From the NCBI GenBank assembly GCA_014904845.1, contig MU119550.1:1-48918 (forward strand): DNA of 48,918 nt. The letters run 5' to 3'. The notes under the pieces are model-generated. The model worked only from the letters and a program-made list of their open reading frames with translations. It was not told the DNA's origin and ran no database searches. Both the position numbers and the translations under genes were made by a program. The DNA is from Acephala macrosclerotiorum. Taxonomy: Eukaryota > Ascomycota > Leotiomycetes > Helotiales > Mollisiaceae. How positions within the stretch are numbered: position 1 is the stretch's first letter; each line of letters starts with the position of its first letter. Positions 22,861-34,564 of this stretch are shown piece after piece.

Positions 22861-23593
22861 CCCCTTGCTCAAGACTTAAGCCTTTAAACGACTCTGTTAT
22901 CAGGCGCTCATGCTGCTTTGAGAGGATGATAGAGGAAGGGAAGAAGATTTCGTTGATTGTGAAGAACGGATGCTAATAAGGTAACAATATGGCCCTGGCT
23001 AAGCCGGTTTGGGTAAAAGCGACGGTGATTACGTGAGCATAAGGTCGAGCATTCCTGAGGTACTCCTTGCCCATATATCTGGAAGGGATTCGAGTGTGAG
23101 GCTCTGATTTTTGCGCTATCGGGATGTCACTTGCCCCCGAATTTCGGCAGTCTTACCCTCGAACCACTTCCACATATATGGGCAACACGATTAGACAGTA
23201 GAATCCAAATGAACAAGTGCCTTGCCAAGACAAGAGTAACTCGCCCTGAGTCTCCCATCTGAGAACATCCAATCGCATCTTCAACAGAACAACACCTTCT
23301 TTTCATTCCTCCTGACCTCATTTATCTAGGAGCTTGCTGTCCATTTATAACCTCTGCAGCATGGGGAAATGCGGGGCTTTTCGACATCCCAAGCCCAGTT
23401 GGAGAACAATGCATCCTAATTAACTGCAGCGAAAGTCTTTAGTAACGCGAGAGACTGAAGTTCAACTCACTCCTCCGTACGGAATAATATTAAAGCACTG
23501 GGATTGTAGTCGAGAATCCAAGTCCGAGCAACACTACAGGTCTGTGCGCTGAATGTGTTATCACTTTTTCAAGATCCTCGTCTCAACTTACAG
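22861..23593. other. Decayed minus-strand coding remnant and 3' flank of dus4
   Basis: Between about 22780 and 23075 the minus strand reads well as protein in a frame different from HET, with GKEYLRNARPYAHVITVAF, one TAG, then HPFFTINEIFFPSS and KQHERLITESFKGLSLEQG. I do not recognise it. It could be a frameshifted 5' part of the HET gene or a separate broken gene. From 23330 to 23593 I see nothing except the likely 3' untranslated region of the Dus4 gene. Confidence 0.35.
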
Positions 23594-24945
23594 TCATACA
23601 CTTCCTATCCCTTTCCTTTCTCGCATCTCTTCATACCAATCAATCAACTCCACCATCCCCTCACACCCCATCAACTCCGCTCTCTCCTCCTTGGAGAAAA
23701 GTGTCTTGCCTTTTTGACTCCTATCACTCCCTCCCATCTCTCCTAAATGATGAACAACTAACTTAAACGGCAACGGAGCCCTCATAACCCTCTCCATAAA
23801 AGTCTTCACCACTTCCCAAGGACAATTCTCATCCCCACGGAACAGTGCTGGGTTCTCAAGTAGTCCTCTCGCAGACATGACTCCGTCCACACTAGTAAAC
23901 TTCGCATACTCCTTAGCATCAGCAACCGTAAACACATCCCCATTCGAGAGCGTAGGAACAGAAATATGTTCAGCAACCAACTTTATCGCCTCAAGATTCA
24001 CGGGCTGAGAAGATGGCGTGCTCCTCAACCTCCCATGAATCGTAACAAAATCCGCCCCTGCCTTCTCAATCGCTCTCACAAAATCCACCGTTTCCCTCAA
24101 ATCCTTATGAACCCTTATCTTCACACTGATGGTTTTCTTCCCTTCATATCCGAGATCTTTCAAAGTTGTTTTGGCGGAGGAAACCATGGAGGCGACGAGC
24201 TCGCGTTTGTTCATTAGTGCGGCGCCAAGAGTTTCGGCACAGGCCCAAGATTGGGGACAGCCGCAGTTAAGGTCAATGCCGTTGACGTGGGGAGCAATGA
24301 GGGTGGTGGCTCGGGAGATTTCGAGGGCGGAGTTGCAGCCGAATTGGGCGATTGTTGGTGGTGCGGTGGAGGAAGTTGTGAAGTCTGTGGGGAGGTCAGC
24401 ATTTTGAAGTATATGATATGAACTTTGATGGTGACTGGAGGTATGTCAAGATTGAAGAACTTGTAGGCAGGGCGAACGCAGTGGAGAATGGGTTGAAGGA
24501 AGACGCGGAGGAAGAGGAAGGGAGAGCAGCACGTGCTTACCACTATCACGTGCCAGGATACTTCGATTGAACTCCTTTGCGAGAATCTTCAGCTTCATTA
24601 GCCTCTCGCCTATGCTTTCGACTCTCTCAAAATCACTCACCATCGGCGTCCAGGTCAAATCAACACCATACAGTGCCACAGTCTCTCGAAATGCCAGCTG
24701 TCAAGACAATCAAAAAGATTCGTCATCGAGTGCTGAAAGGGGGCTCACTTTGCTGTATCTCACCATCGGAGCAGCAGCGTACAAGGGCCGGCATTCAGCT
24801 TCAGCGATGTCGAAGAGCTTGAGTGGGCTGTGATATGTCAGACAGATGCCATTTGGAGGAAGGGGCAAAGATAGTACCTGATGTCTAATGAAGGGGGGTG
24901 GCAGATGAGCTCCTCATCTTGGATGTCTGACTCGTACACGGGCAT
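23594..24945 (-). CDS. dus4: tRNA-dihydrouridine synthase 4 (Dus4), five exons
   Basis: Exons on the minus strand: 24878-24945, 24749-24827, 24641-24697, 24541-24586, 23594-24384; the joined frame is 346 residues with phases that fit at every junction. Dus enzymes are FMN/NADPH-dependent and reduce uridine in the tRNA D-loop; Dus4 acts at positions 20a/20b in yeast. Visible motifs: AAPMVRYSKLAFRE (from about 41), TPM (66-68), FNRS, DFTT (84-87), IDLNCGCPQSWA with catalytic Cys126, VKIRVH, the TIHGR block, LSNGDV and GVMSARGLLENPALF (phosphate binding). The match to Dus4 rather than Dus1 rests on NRS..ARD and CGCPQSWA. The first intron has a weaker donor (GTACTA), so the first 22 residues are the least certain part. 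A minus-strand frame in the second largest intron continues without meaning. Confidence 0.9.
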
Positions 24946-25414
24946 TTTTACTGGTAGATTGCTTCAAATTCTGCATGTCTGGAGACTAGTTTAATACTGG
25001 GTGGAGGTAATCTGAGTGGAGATCATTTTTCGATGTTGGATATGAAGTCAGGGTCGGTTCACGAAAATGAACCAAAAAGGCTTGGCGAGCATTTCAATGT
25101 TCGCACGACGTGGAACATACATCTTTAACCAAACTTTTGCAGAGCTTTTAGACTATAATTGTTCAAACCAGAAGGATAGAAGCTTTCCTCTAAATTCTTC
25201 AATTGTCCAGAAAATTTTCAGTTTCTCTTCCGGGTGAACTGTCACGTGCGAGTCAATTGAATTCCTCAGATCGACCACATTAAGACCAAGTTGTTGAGTC
25301 GATAAAAGGAAGAATGCACGTGAATATGTGTCTCTTTGCTGCCTACGACCACAATTACCATGCGTGCTCATCCTCACATAAGCACTCTATCAATCCTTAC
25401 ATCCGACCTGCAGC
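24946..25414. promoter_or_regulatory. Divergent promoter region with two CACGTG boxes
   Basis: Lies between dus4 (minus) and the secreted-protein gene (plus). CACGTG palindromes, the E-box bound by bHLH regulators in fungi, occur at 25243-25248 and 25317-25322, that is 172 and 98 bases upstream of the ATG at 25415. Binding is inferred only from the motif. Confidence 0.4.
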
Positions 25415-26071
25415 ATGAGAGGTGCCATACTTCTAATCGCCACAACACTGCTCGGTGCTGTCTCGACTTGGAACATACCAAAAGACACGTGGCATAGCAC
25501 CAGAGATCATAACGCACAGCAGACGCTCCAAGATCCTCTGAAACCTATCGTCAACGGACAACTTCGTGAAAGCTCGGAGGATAGCATCGTCGGGGTGGCG
25601 GATACAGGCGGCGACATATCTATCTTCGAAAAATGGCCCTCGCCTCAAGAGCCTGAGTTCTACCACACAGCTTCCATCGACATCCCCAGCTCTGATGCCG
25701 ATGAGAACTACCACATCAATAAGTCATCTGACCCAGCACTTGCAGGGCACCACATAGCGACAGAACCTGCTCTCCTAGACCCACACCAAGATCCAATCAT
25801 GAAGCAGAAGAGGGAGAACGATAGGAAATTCAGTGTTGGGACTGAGGAAGAGGAAGATAGACAGGAAGAGAAGTGGAAGATGGAGGAAGAGGTCAAGGGT
25901 AGGGAGCCTAGGGCTCACAGGAGGAAGATCCAGCTCTTTGCATATCCAAGGGATATACCAGAGGAAGGGTATGGGGTGGAGGAGCGTAGGAGGGGGTCAT
26001 CGCCGCTTCTGACAGGAGGTAAGTGTGGGAGGAAGAAGAAAAATTGTGGAACTCGGCTGGTGGGTGCCTGA
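25415..26071 (+). CDS. Small secreted protein, unknown function
   Basis: 218 residues starting with a clear signal peptide (MRGAILLIATTLLGAVST, likely cleaved near 18). The mature part is hydrophilic, acidic in the middle and strongly basic/glutamate-rich in its C-terminal third (EEEEDRQEEKWKMEEE, RRKIQ), with dibasic Lys-Arg and Arg-Arg sites (for example near 131 and 168) that a Kex2-type protease could cut. There are only two Cys, both near the end (GKCGRKKKNCG). No known domain seen. A perfect GTAAGT donor lies at 26021, so the last ~17 residues may be replaced by a spliced exon; I could not identify a convincing acceptor. Secretion and low complexity would fit an effector or a processed propeptide, but that is a guess. 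Confidence 0.65.
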   Translation: MRGAILLIATTLLGAVSTWNIPKDTWHSTRDHNAQQTLQDPLKPIVNGQLRESSEDSIVGVADTGGDISIFEKWPSPQEPEFYHTASIDIPSSDADENYHINKSSDPALAGHHIATEPALLDPHQDPIMKQKRENDRKFSVGTEEEEDRQEEKWKMEEEVKGREPRAHRRKIQLFAYPRDIPEEGYGVEERRRGSSPLLTGGKCGRKKKNCGTRLVGA

Positions 26072-26122
26072 AGGAAACCAAACTTGCGTCGACAACGTTC
26101 TTGAATGTATGGCGCCTTTTGC

Positions 26123-26702
26123 TTATCCCATGAAGTATCCAGCGTTGTACGAAGTAGATAGCTCCAATTGATGGTGGGTGTCGAAGCTACTTCGGGATGT
26201 CGTGTCGTGTGTCGTCCTCAATGCATGGCGTCTCGGGGGTTGTCCTACCTTCGTGATCCTCCTAGGTTCTGGAGTAATATAGTCTACACCAGAACTTTCA
26301 AGACCCTGTTCGACACCGTATCCTCCTGAATCGATGATGGGACTGGGGCTTGCTTCGGGACATTGTTCAACGTCGGGCCCTCGAGTCTGTCTCCCCTCAT
26401 ATACCATCTCGATCTCGGAACCGTGTGTTTCCCATACCGTGCATACCGTATAGTTCGTCGAGTTCTCCGCTCTGCTTCTGCCGCGATGGTTTGTGCGTCC
26501 GCTGGATTTGTATCGTGAAGCCATCTGCCATCACCCCATATGCCAGTATCCCTTCACGATACGCTAGCCTATCCCCAAGCAACATATTATAGTGCCTTCT
26601 CTCAATGTCACAGGCCACAGAAGGCGTCTGTCTCGAGGATTGGGTATTTCGTAAGGGACGCAGGAAATCGAAGAGGTCGAGATTTGGACCACAGCATGGC
26701 AA
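26123..26702 (-). CDS. Possible small gene, unrecognised
   Basis: Two overlapping minus-strand frames: 26397-26702 (MPCCGPNLDLFDFLRPLRN start, 101 codons) and 26123-26524 (133 codons). The first 20 codons have fungal-like codon choice (CTC, GAC, TTC), and a GTATGC donor-like site lies near 26442, so a two-exon gene is possible. A plus-strand frame of 193 codons (26540-27121) overlaps and is an equal competitor by length. No domain recognised in any of them. Treat as a hypothesis. Confidence 0.25.
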
Positions 26703-27603
26703 GACTACTTTTTAGTCCCCTAGACACAACCAAAGTCAGCTTCCATCATCCATCACAGATCCGCGGGAGCACTCACCTCTCATCAATACCTTCACCCCAT
26801 CCCCTTTCCCTGCACAATCCACGACTCCAAGAATCATTGTCAACACTTACCAACGAGGCTAGACTTCCAACCCAACACCGACATCAACATGGAGCAACAG
26901 ACTCCCCCAAAAGAAAAGACGAAAGCCAGAAAGTCCCTACTTTGAACATTACTACACTCGAAGCTCAAGTGCTGCGAAGCAGCGGTGCATTTGCACAAGG
27001 CTGCGCCATTGAGCCAGGAGAGATGTGTTCATTGCATGAGTCATGTATTTCGAAAGACGGCGTTTTCCAGTCGTGGAGCTCTCACGTGATCTGGAAAGAC
27101 TTAGGATTTGAAAGTCCTTGAAGAGGGAAAGTGAGGATGAGGGATGAATTTCTAGGTTGGAATACACAATTGAAGATTTGGTAATGTTGGAGATGCGAGT
27201 TAATTATGAAAAAGGAGGAGTTGGAAGGTGAATATCTGGACGTGGCAAGGTTGGAAAATGCACCTTTCAAAACCCAGAATATCAGAATCAAGACATTCGT
27301 GTTGTCAACCTCAAAGGAAGCTTCAAAGATCCGCACAGGAATCGCACATTCAGCGCGGACGATGTCGGAAACCCGCCACCCAGAATCTCGGAGCGTCCGC
27401 CGTCACGAATCATTCCGAAAATGTCGGTTCAGAAGCAGTTTCAAAGTCAACGTGAATTGCATTTCTCTAATGTCGGATCTTTCGTAAAGCACTCTCCCCC
27501 TCAAAACTCCACGCAACGCCATTTTCATAAACCATCGCTAAAACCATGCGCAAAAGTCCTCTAATCTTTACAGTACATATAACCCTCATAAGCCAGTCAG
27601 TCC
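26703..27603. other. Intergenic, nothing recognised
   Basis: Contains part of an unsupported 193-codon plus-strand frame and a CACGTG at 27084-27089. The 3' untranslated region of the following minus-strand gene occupies the right end. Confidence 0.4.
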
Positions 27604-30348
27604 TCAATTCTTACCTCCACGCTTCGCCTTCATACCTTTGGGTCGATTTGGTGTAAGCACTTCCTCGATCTCAGCTTCTTCCTCCGCGCTCTCGGTATCA
27701 ACAACATCATCCATATCATCGTCCTTCTCGATGGATGGCGCGAGGGCGAATGCTGGTTCGGTGATCTCTGGGACGGATGTTACTGCGGGAACAGATTCAG
27801 GCTCGCTTTCGGTGTCGGTGAGGACGATGACGCTATCCTTTGCTGCTCCACGGCCACTAGAATTGGGTTGTGTGGCTGGGGTAGGGCCATTGGATGGACC
27901 CCCGTTGGTTGCTGGATGGTTGAGAGTTCGGTAATAGCCAGCGAGCTTGGAAGCTGCGTCTTCGGAACGCGTCTCTACCATAGAAAGGCCTGGGGCAGAT
28001 GAGGAGGGCTGAGGTTGGGAGGCGGTTCTGTTTTGGGTACCGGCGAACCAGGGTTGAGCGCGAGGAGCTGGTGCCGGTCCATTGGGACGAGGAGAGCTAC
28101 CGTCTTCTGAGGAGCGTCGACGCTTGTTCGGGTTTGGATCTCGGATATCGACCAACTTCATGACTCCATAGGGTGAGGGGTTGTGGATGCCTGCTGTAGC
28201 ATGAGCAAGCGTGTCGGGGTGAGGAGGTGTATATCCGTTCTGGACTCGGAGGGCAGCACTCATCGGTGGGGCTGTGTATCCTGCAGGACTGGGTGCATTC
28301 TTCGGAAGGTATGACATTGGTGGGGCTCTTGGGGCAGAGTAAGCTGATGGGCTGCTCTTTGACCCGCTACCGTTGACAGGAGAGAACGAAGGAACAGGAG
28401 GAGAAGGTTGTGAAGGAGTAGTCATCGATGCCGCCTTGATTTGTCCCACGTGGCTATTGCTTTGGGGTGTAAAGCCAGCCGCTGTTCGCGCGTCCTTGTC
28501 AGATTGACGCATTCGTAGAGTAACCCCATGTTTCTTCCTAAGATTGCTCATCTTAGTGTTATGGCCGTTGTTTGCTGAGGTTAATCTGGCTTCACGTTCT
28601 GCGCCATCATATTTGGCATTGATATCGGCGACGTTCTTTTGATGCTTCTGAATCTCTGCATTAAGGTCTGCATCCATAGCTTCGCGCTCTTGTGGTGTCA
28701 GTTCTGATGGATGACGGCGAATCTTTTCCTTCTTCGTGCTAGAAACAGGTGTATTAGGCGCCGGAGCTGGCTTGTGGATGGGTGGTCTTGTGAGAGGAAC
28801 CGGCAATCCTTGTTGTGATGGGGCAGGTGCCGAATTGATGGGTTGTTGATACATAGGTGGTCGAATAGGGGGGTATGTGGGAGTCGGCTGGCTGGGTTGA
28901 GTATTGGGGGGAGCTCTGATCGCAGGGTGAAGATTTTCAGCCTCTTGCTGTAATTGGACGGAAGGGGACGTTGCTGGGGCGGTGTTTTCGCTTTGCTTGC
29001 AGACATTGTTCAACATATGCTATGTGGAGATGATTAGTGGCTTGCTTCTCTACCAACACTCCTTCGAAACTTACATAGTCCCTTCCTTGCTTTCCGGTGA
29101 AGCCTGATTTGCAGTTGTCACAAAAGAACTTCCATCCATCAGCAGGCTCCCCTTCCTTACCGCATCTCTTCTTAGACACATGCTGACCGTATGAGTTAGT
29201 CTAGTGACAAGAACAGATATGGACCAGTTACTCACATAGCTATATCCCGAGAAAGTTGGAAACGTCTCACGGCACTCAGGACAAGTACCAATCTCCGCGT
29301 ACTTTTTCGTGAAAGCTACGCGATTGCGTTCTTGCTCGAGTAGCAATGGGTCTTCTTGGGCGTCCCGCTGCGAGTGATGTGGAGGAGGTTGAAGCTTGGG
29401 GCCCGGGACTTCTACCTGGACAACTTCGAGAATCTCTTGGTATGTAGGGAGAAGACTGGCACTGTTGGGTGTGACAGATTCATTATCCTCATATAGAATA
29501 TCATCCGCCTTATATCCCAGCCGTTCTGCCTTGGCCAGCCATTGGACCAGCGACAGAGCCGGCACAGTCTTGAGTCTCTCGGCCAGGGCCTGGTCAAGAA
29601 TGGAGGTTGGCACGTGCTTCAAGATCTGAGTGTGTGAAGCTGAGCCCAAGATCTTTGAAACTACAGCCGGTCTGTCCAGAAGCTTGTCCAACGTAGGGCC
29701 ATCGTTCAGTACATTGTCGACGATCCGTGGGCTCCGAACAGAGTTCTTGAGAATCGCCCGAAGGATGAATGATATATGGTCCTCGGAAGAGCCTTCGAAG
29801 AGAAACGATCTCCACCCTTCTCGAAGGACCTTCTGCATTACTTGGGGTGAGGTCTCGGAGAGAACCTCCTTCAATCGAGCTTGCTCCTTCGACATCTTGA
29901 TAGAGTCCGAAGCTGCTTGCAGAGATTTCGATGGTGTTGTTGTATGGACTTTTTTCGGTGATGTAGAAGTTGCGCTCCGCAGATTTCCGCTGGGAATAGC
30001 TTCCCTCTGTATGGGGTGAGACTCAGCTTTGTTCTCCAGCGGGGCTCCGCTGGCGGCAGCTTCACCTTTGACAAGATGAGATTCACCTTCGTCGGATCTG
30101 TCAGACGAGCTCATGCTTTCCGTTGATGTATGTTTGATTCCCGCTGGTGTTGTATCACCATTGAGATTCTTTGACAACGGTGCATCTCCAAGATCCGACG
30201 ATCCGTCTGATGTCTGATGCTCCGTCACAGGATGTTCGGAGGTCACGTGCCCGCTTCCGCCAGTTTCCGCGACATGTTCATCGCGGGAATGTCCATTCGT
30301 AATTGTGATACCGACACCTCCCATTTCGACATCTGGAGAGTCTGACAT
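27604..30348 (-). CDS. Nuclear protein with two C2HC zinc fingers and a SUMO-interacting-like motif
   Basis: Exons 29236-30348, 29075-29182 and 27604-29019, all phase 0, giving 878 residues. The start is the ATG at 30348 (MSDSPDVEMGG); the frame stays open upstream but has no ATG there. Residues 1-150 are acidic/Ser-rich and disordered; 155-290 form a helical domain of unknown type (VLREGWRSFLFEG, IVDNVLNDG). Two fingers share the exact spacing C-x2-C-x12-H-x5-C: C356/C359/H372/C378 and C392/C395/H408/C414. After them come Pro-rich sequence, a charged helix near 505-585, a KRRR basic cluster (~706) fitting a nuclear signal, VIVLTDTESEPE at ~804-815 which looks like a SUMO-interacting motif, and an acidic then basic tail. 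I do not know a named family. Likely chromatin or transcription related, by inference. Confidence 0.82.
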
Positions 30349-31728
30349 TTTCAGGGGAGCCAAGCGCGGAGAATGTCTTTCGGGGATTCGGGTACCGTCG
30401 AGGAGCTGAATGTCGAGTTCTTGCTGGCGATTTCGCGTGCATTCACTCGCGACGCGCCTCACGCGATCGATGTTGAAGGCCACAAATTGCAAAGCCGAAG
30501 ATGTTGCTCGAGAAAGTAGAAGCCAGACCGTGCCTGCCTATTTGAAGGAATGAGATTAGCTTCCTCAACCTGAAAATCAATCTCGAGTTTGAGCAGAGAA
30601 AAAGAATCAATTAGAGTTCAATATCAAGGGGAATTATGCATACATTTTAACTCGTAACCGCACGAGTCAAATCGCTTTTGAATGCGCGCAGTAATTTGGG
30701 CAATTGTCGGCGCATTAATTTTGTGAAAAAGAAAGGGCAAGCTTTTAAGGCTTTTTAATTTATGGCTCGATTGCTAGCGTCAAAAATAAAACAGAAGCTA
30801 ACCTGATACAGCTCATTTAGGTAATCAAAACGAGGACGCTAGCCCGATGCTTACTCGTATAGCGATGCTGGACATTTAGCTGCCACACATTCTTTTAACA
30901 GCTACACGCTAAAACACATTACTGGTGCGCATCCACTCATCTTGGCAACTTGGATTTTCAGCGGATGTTGATCTCAGATTGCGCGGGCATTGGTGCCTAT
31001 ACCCCTGGTTTCGAAATCTGTATGGGCTTACTTTGCTGTAAAACGAGCGAAAGGGGAAATTCATGACAGGGGATGAGACGCCTCGCTTCAATTCGATCAG
31101 CTATCTGGGCTGGGAAGCAAACGTTACAACGAATCCCGTAGTTCAAGTTGTGCAACTCCTGAATGAGCTCCATCAGAGACATACATCGAGGGGTTCTAAG
31201 CCCTTGGAGGTATGGCGATCTACTTGATCTGGTTAGAGATTGGACCGATGCAGGGCTGATAGCCGAAGAAAGGCATTCCTGAATTGAGTGAAAACTCGAC
31301 GGCTTCTAGTAATTTTAAGGCTTGTGTTAGATTTGACCCGACTTACATGTCCACTTACCCTCTTTTCTTCACTTAATGCCCATCAGCACAGTCAGCAAGC
31401 AGTCAAATAGCGATAATCCTACAATGTCACGTGCCTCACATGCCATCGGTGTCCCAAAAGAATACTTTCCCTTTTACATCACGAGAATTTGAATTCAGAT
31501 CTCTAACGTTTAATTGTATTACTATCTTGCCCGAAGATCTCTAATCTGCCTCACTTCTACATATCACGTGGAAGAATCTAGGGTGCTCTACTTCGCGTAA
31601 GCCGTTTCGAGTGTGATGATTCGTGACACCTCAGCCTCTTTGAGCTCACGCACGCACGACGCACGTCCTAACACTCAGCTTTGTTCTCTTGATTCTACCT
31701 CTTCGTCGTCGCATCGATTTTGGTCAAA
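30349..31728. promoter_or_regulatory. Divergent intergenic region, C2HC gene / BTB gene
   Basis: 1.4 kb between two divergent starts. CACGTG boxes lie at 31428 and 31565, 301 and 164 bases upstream of the BTB ATG. No convincing frame longer than 61 codons; no RNA gene or repeat recognised. Confidence 0.4.
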
Positions 31729-32660
31729 ATGAGCTCATCGTCCAGCAAGAAGCGAAAGAGCTGTCATTCTTGCGGTTGCGACACAAAGCACGCCAGCGAG
31801 CTCGAACAGGAGACGAAGCTGAAGCGGCATCGTGCGGTGGCAGCCAAGTAAGCTTTCCGAACGACCAATCTTTTCTTCCTTCGTGTGAATACTAAGCTAG
31901 CGTTCATAAGATTGCCATTTTCAGTCCTACAATACCAATCTTTGTTGGGGCCAAGAAACAAGTTTTATATGCCCAAAAGAATCTCCTCACGCTCCATTCT
32001 GGTTACTTCAAGGATTTGTTCGCTAATCAAGACGGAGGAGAAGAAGGCGGGAAAATTATACTTCCTAGTGTGTCGCCACTCTGTTTTGCGGACTTCGTGG
32101 CTTGGCTGTCCACAGGCACGCCCCTGCCACTCAATCTACTGAACCCCGGCCGGGCTAGTTGCTGGGAGCTGGGTAACTTTCTTCGAGCTCCAGCATATCA
32201 GAATATGTGCATGCAGCGCTCTCGGAACTGGGCAATGAGTCAAGGTGTGATCTGGCCTGAGGCGAAGGTCGTCCAGGTAATCTTTGAAACCTGCGGCAAG
32301 GGCACAAAGATAAGGAAATTCGCAGCTCATTCCGTCGCTTACAAAAAGCCATTCGAGAAGTTCGAAGAGGGGAGTCAAGAATGCCTGGAATGGAATGAGT
32401 TGCTTCAGAAATTGCCAGATCTTGCTGTTGAAATCGCCAAGGTGGCTGGGAAGGATTGGTTTGGTCAAACCCCTTGGGACGATCCATATTGGGGGGCTTA
32501 TTTGGAGGAGGAAGTTGATTTGGATTCTGAATGGGATAAGCAGATCCTACTTTCCAGGAGTCTCGAGGACATCAGGGAAGCTGCTACCAAGGAGCGATGC
32601 GCCGAGAGCAGGATTGAGTTGGATCATCTCGAACGGAAGAAACCCAACGACAAGTCTTAG
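31729..32660 (+). CDS. BTB/POZ domain protein
   Basis: Exons 31729-31847 and 31925-32660 give 284 residues; the 77-bp intron has a GTAAGC donor, ACTAAG branch site and TTTTCAG acceptor. Exon 1 encodes a basic N-terminus with CHSCGCD. Exon 2 opens with IPIFVGAKKQVLYAQKNLLTLHSGYFKDLF, split here as VGAKKQVLYAQ and LLTLHSGYFKDLF: the BTB start (residues about 42-72), followed by FADFVAWLSTG and LGNFLRAPAYQN, as in fungal BTB proteins. The C-terminal half is helical, with WFGQTPWDDPYWG. BTB domains mediate dimerisation and often recruit Cul3 ligases; no second domain such as Kelch or BACK is recognisable. A decayed relative lies at 38340-38660. Confidence 0.8.
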
Positions 32661-34564
32661 AATGCCGGCTTTCCACATCTTGCCGCTGCCAGGAAGCATA
32701 TAACATCACAATGTCCAAATATCACTCTGGTGTTACGATCAGGTGCTAAATTCAAGGCAGTGTCTCTACCCTTCTCAGCTACCCTGACCACCCAAGAGAA
32801 TCAGGATGGAGGAATAAGTCAAATAACGGAGATTTTGATTTGCGAGAAATACAAGCTGGGGCAGGGGAGTTCTACCATGCCTCAGACCTTGTTGGAGGTC
32901 GATGAAAGGGGCCTCTGGCGTAGCTTTGGAATTTGAATCGTTTGAACTTTACTTTTTGCGAGTTATTGCAGTCGTCCTTGCAAGATCATCAGCAACTCTT
33001 CTTCAAATATCGAGTCCTGCTTTACCCTGCATCGCTGCAATGCGAGCTTTTTTCAACTCTCATGCAATTCGTTTCGCAGGCCTGAGTACTACACAGAGAG
33101 GTGCCCAAATCCAAATTTCCTACAGACTCACCAATTTCCTAACACTCTCTGTGCTGAATCTTGATCGTCAAATTCCTCCAACGCCATCTCCTCCGCCGAA
33201 GAATATGAAATTTCCTTGCGATTTCTGATACCACCCCCTGCATACCCCGCTTCCACCAAGTAGGCGAGGTTTCGCTCTAGCGAGTCATAGCTTGGACGAG
33301 ACCGTCACACTTTTCATTCTCATCCCGGCTCTCCCACCAGTCTGCTGTTACCAAATATGCAGAATTCGTCAGTATCATTTCAAGTCTCCCATCCTGCTAC
33401 ATTCGTCCCTCCATCTCTACCCAGGTTCTCATCAATTTCACGTATGTTGAGAGTATCATCAATTCCGAGATACCTTCACTCCCCGATGATTACTAGTACT
33501 GCTGTGTATGACTGTCATCATTAACATGCCTTCATGCACGCAGTCTATTTTGCAGACCACCAATTAATCTCGCATCCTGGGCAACAACAGCATGATCTGA
33601 ATACTCTAACGCCCAGCTGTTGGAAAGCACAGACAAGAGATCAGTCGATCAACGAGCCCACATTTGATACCGCCTAGGCCCATGCACAGAGTGTAGAATG
33701 CCAGCTCATCGTGACTGAGGCGAGAGCATACTTCAGTTAGCATACGGTACACTGAAGAAGGGATGGTTTGGCAGTTTAGACTCCCCGAGCAGAGCCTCAG
33801 ATCATGTTTGATTCGTCACCCAACGTCGAGCAGGGTGAACGACAGAGCGACTAAGCAAGAAAACTCAGTCGAAGGACAGAGACCTTGCCATATGTCATGA
33901 AACTTCTGATAGAGGCTCTAGGTATACAGTCAGAGGTCCCTACTGATAGCATCGAGACTTGCTGGTTGCGAAATCAGAGTTATCCTGACCCTGTCCCCGC
34001 CTTGGTACAGACTCTCAACAACCGTCAGAAATCCAACAAGGCCAAGTTCGCGAAAAATTTTAAATTCACCGAATGCGGTAATAGTATTTCCCCGATTCCA
34101 AGGCTGCCAATCAATGTTGTTTTCTGTCAATCCTCACATCTTGTACGCGCTCGCGAAGCCGTAGCGCACGTGATCTATCGCCGCTTTGCCCACCTTCGCT
34201 CCACCTCATCCTTATTTCATCCTCGCGAATCCTCACAAATCCTCACCCATCCTCAATCACTTCTCACCACCCTTTCGCCTCTACTCGCCACTGCTCACCT
34301 TACCCTCAGCAACTCGACCCCCGTCATCCTTAGCATAGTACTTGGGCTGTGGTATTCTAGCAGTGTGATTTTCTATCCATACTCGCTAAGTACTCGAAAT
34401 TCCAATAGCTCTACTAGGTCTAAATAGCCTATTTCTAAGGTTGAACCGCTCCTTCTCGAGACTGCACGCTGTTCTGACTGCATTCTAACAAAGAGAAGGA
34501 GGCGTCCCACGCCACCGTCGATAATCGTCTAAGAATCGCTATTCTTTGGCTATTACATCCCTTC
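32661..34564. other. Intergenic, 1.9 kb, nothing recognised
   Basis: Includes the BTB 3' end. Plus-strand frames at 32902-33228 and 33885-34427 (180 codons) have biased, Ser/Leu/Pro-rich composition without motifs. 34180-34320 is a CCTCA/CACC-rich pyrimidine stretch. A CACGTG lies at 34168. Confidence 0.4.

Noticed and set aside
26540..27121. 193-codon plus-strand frame
   Set aside because: Competes with minus-strand frames over the same DNA, low-complexity His/Ser/Pro content; kept only as a note in the entry for 26123-26702.
30349..30492. N-terminal extension of the C2HC protein
   Set aside because: The frame is open but begins with TTG, not ATG; the first ATG is at 30348.
33885..34427. 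180-codon plus-strand frame
   Set aside because: Ser/Leu/Pro/Thr-biased translation of a pyrimidine-rich region, with no domain or conserved-looking block.
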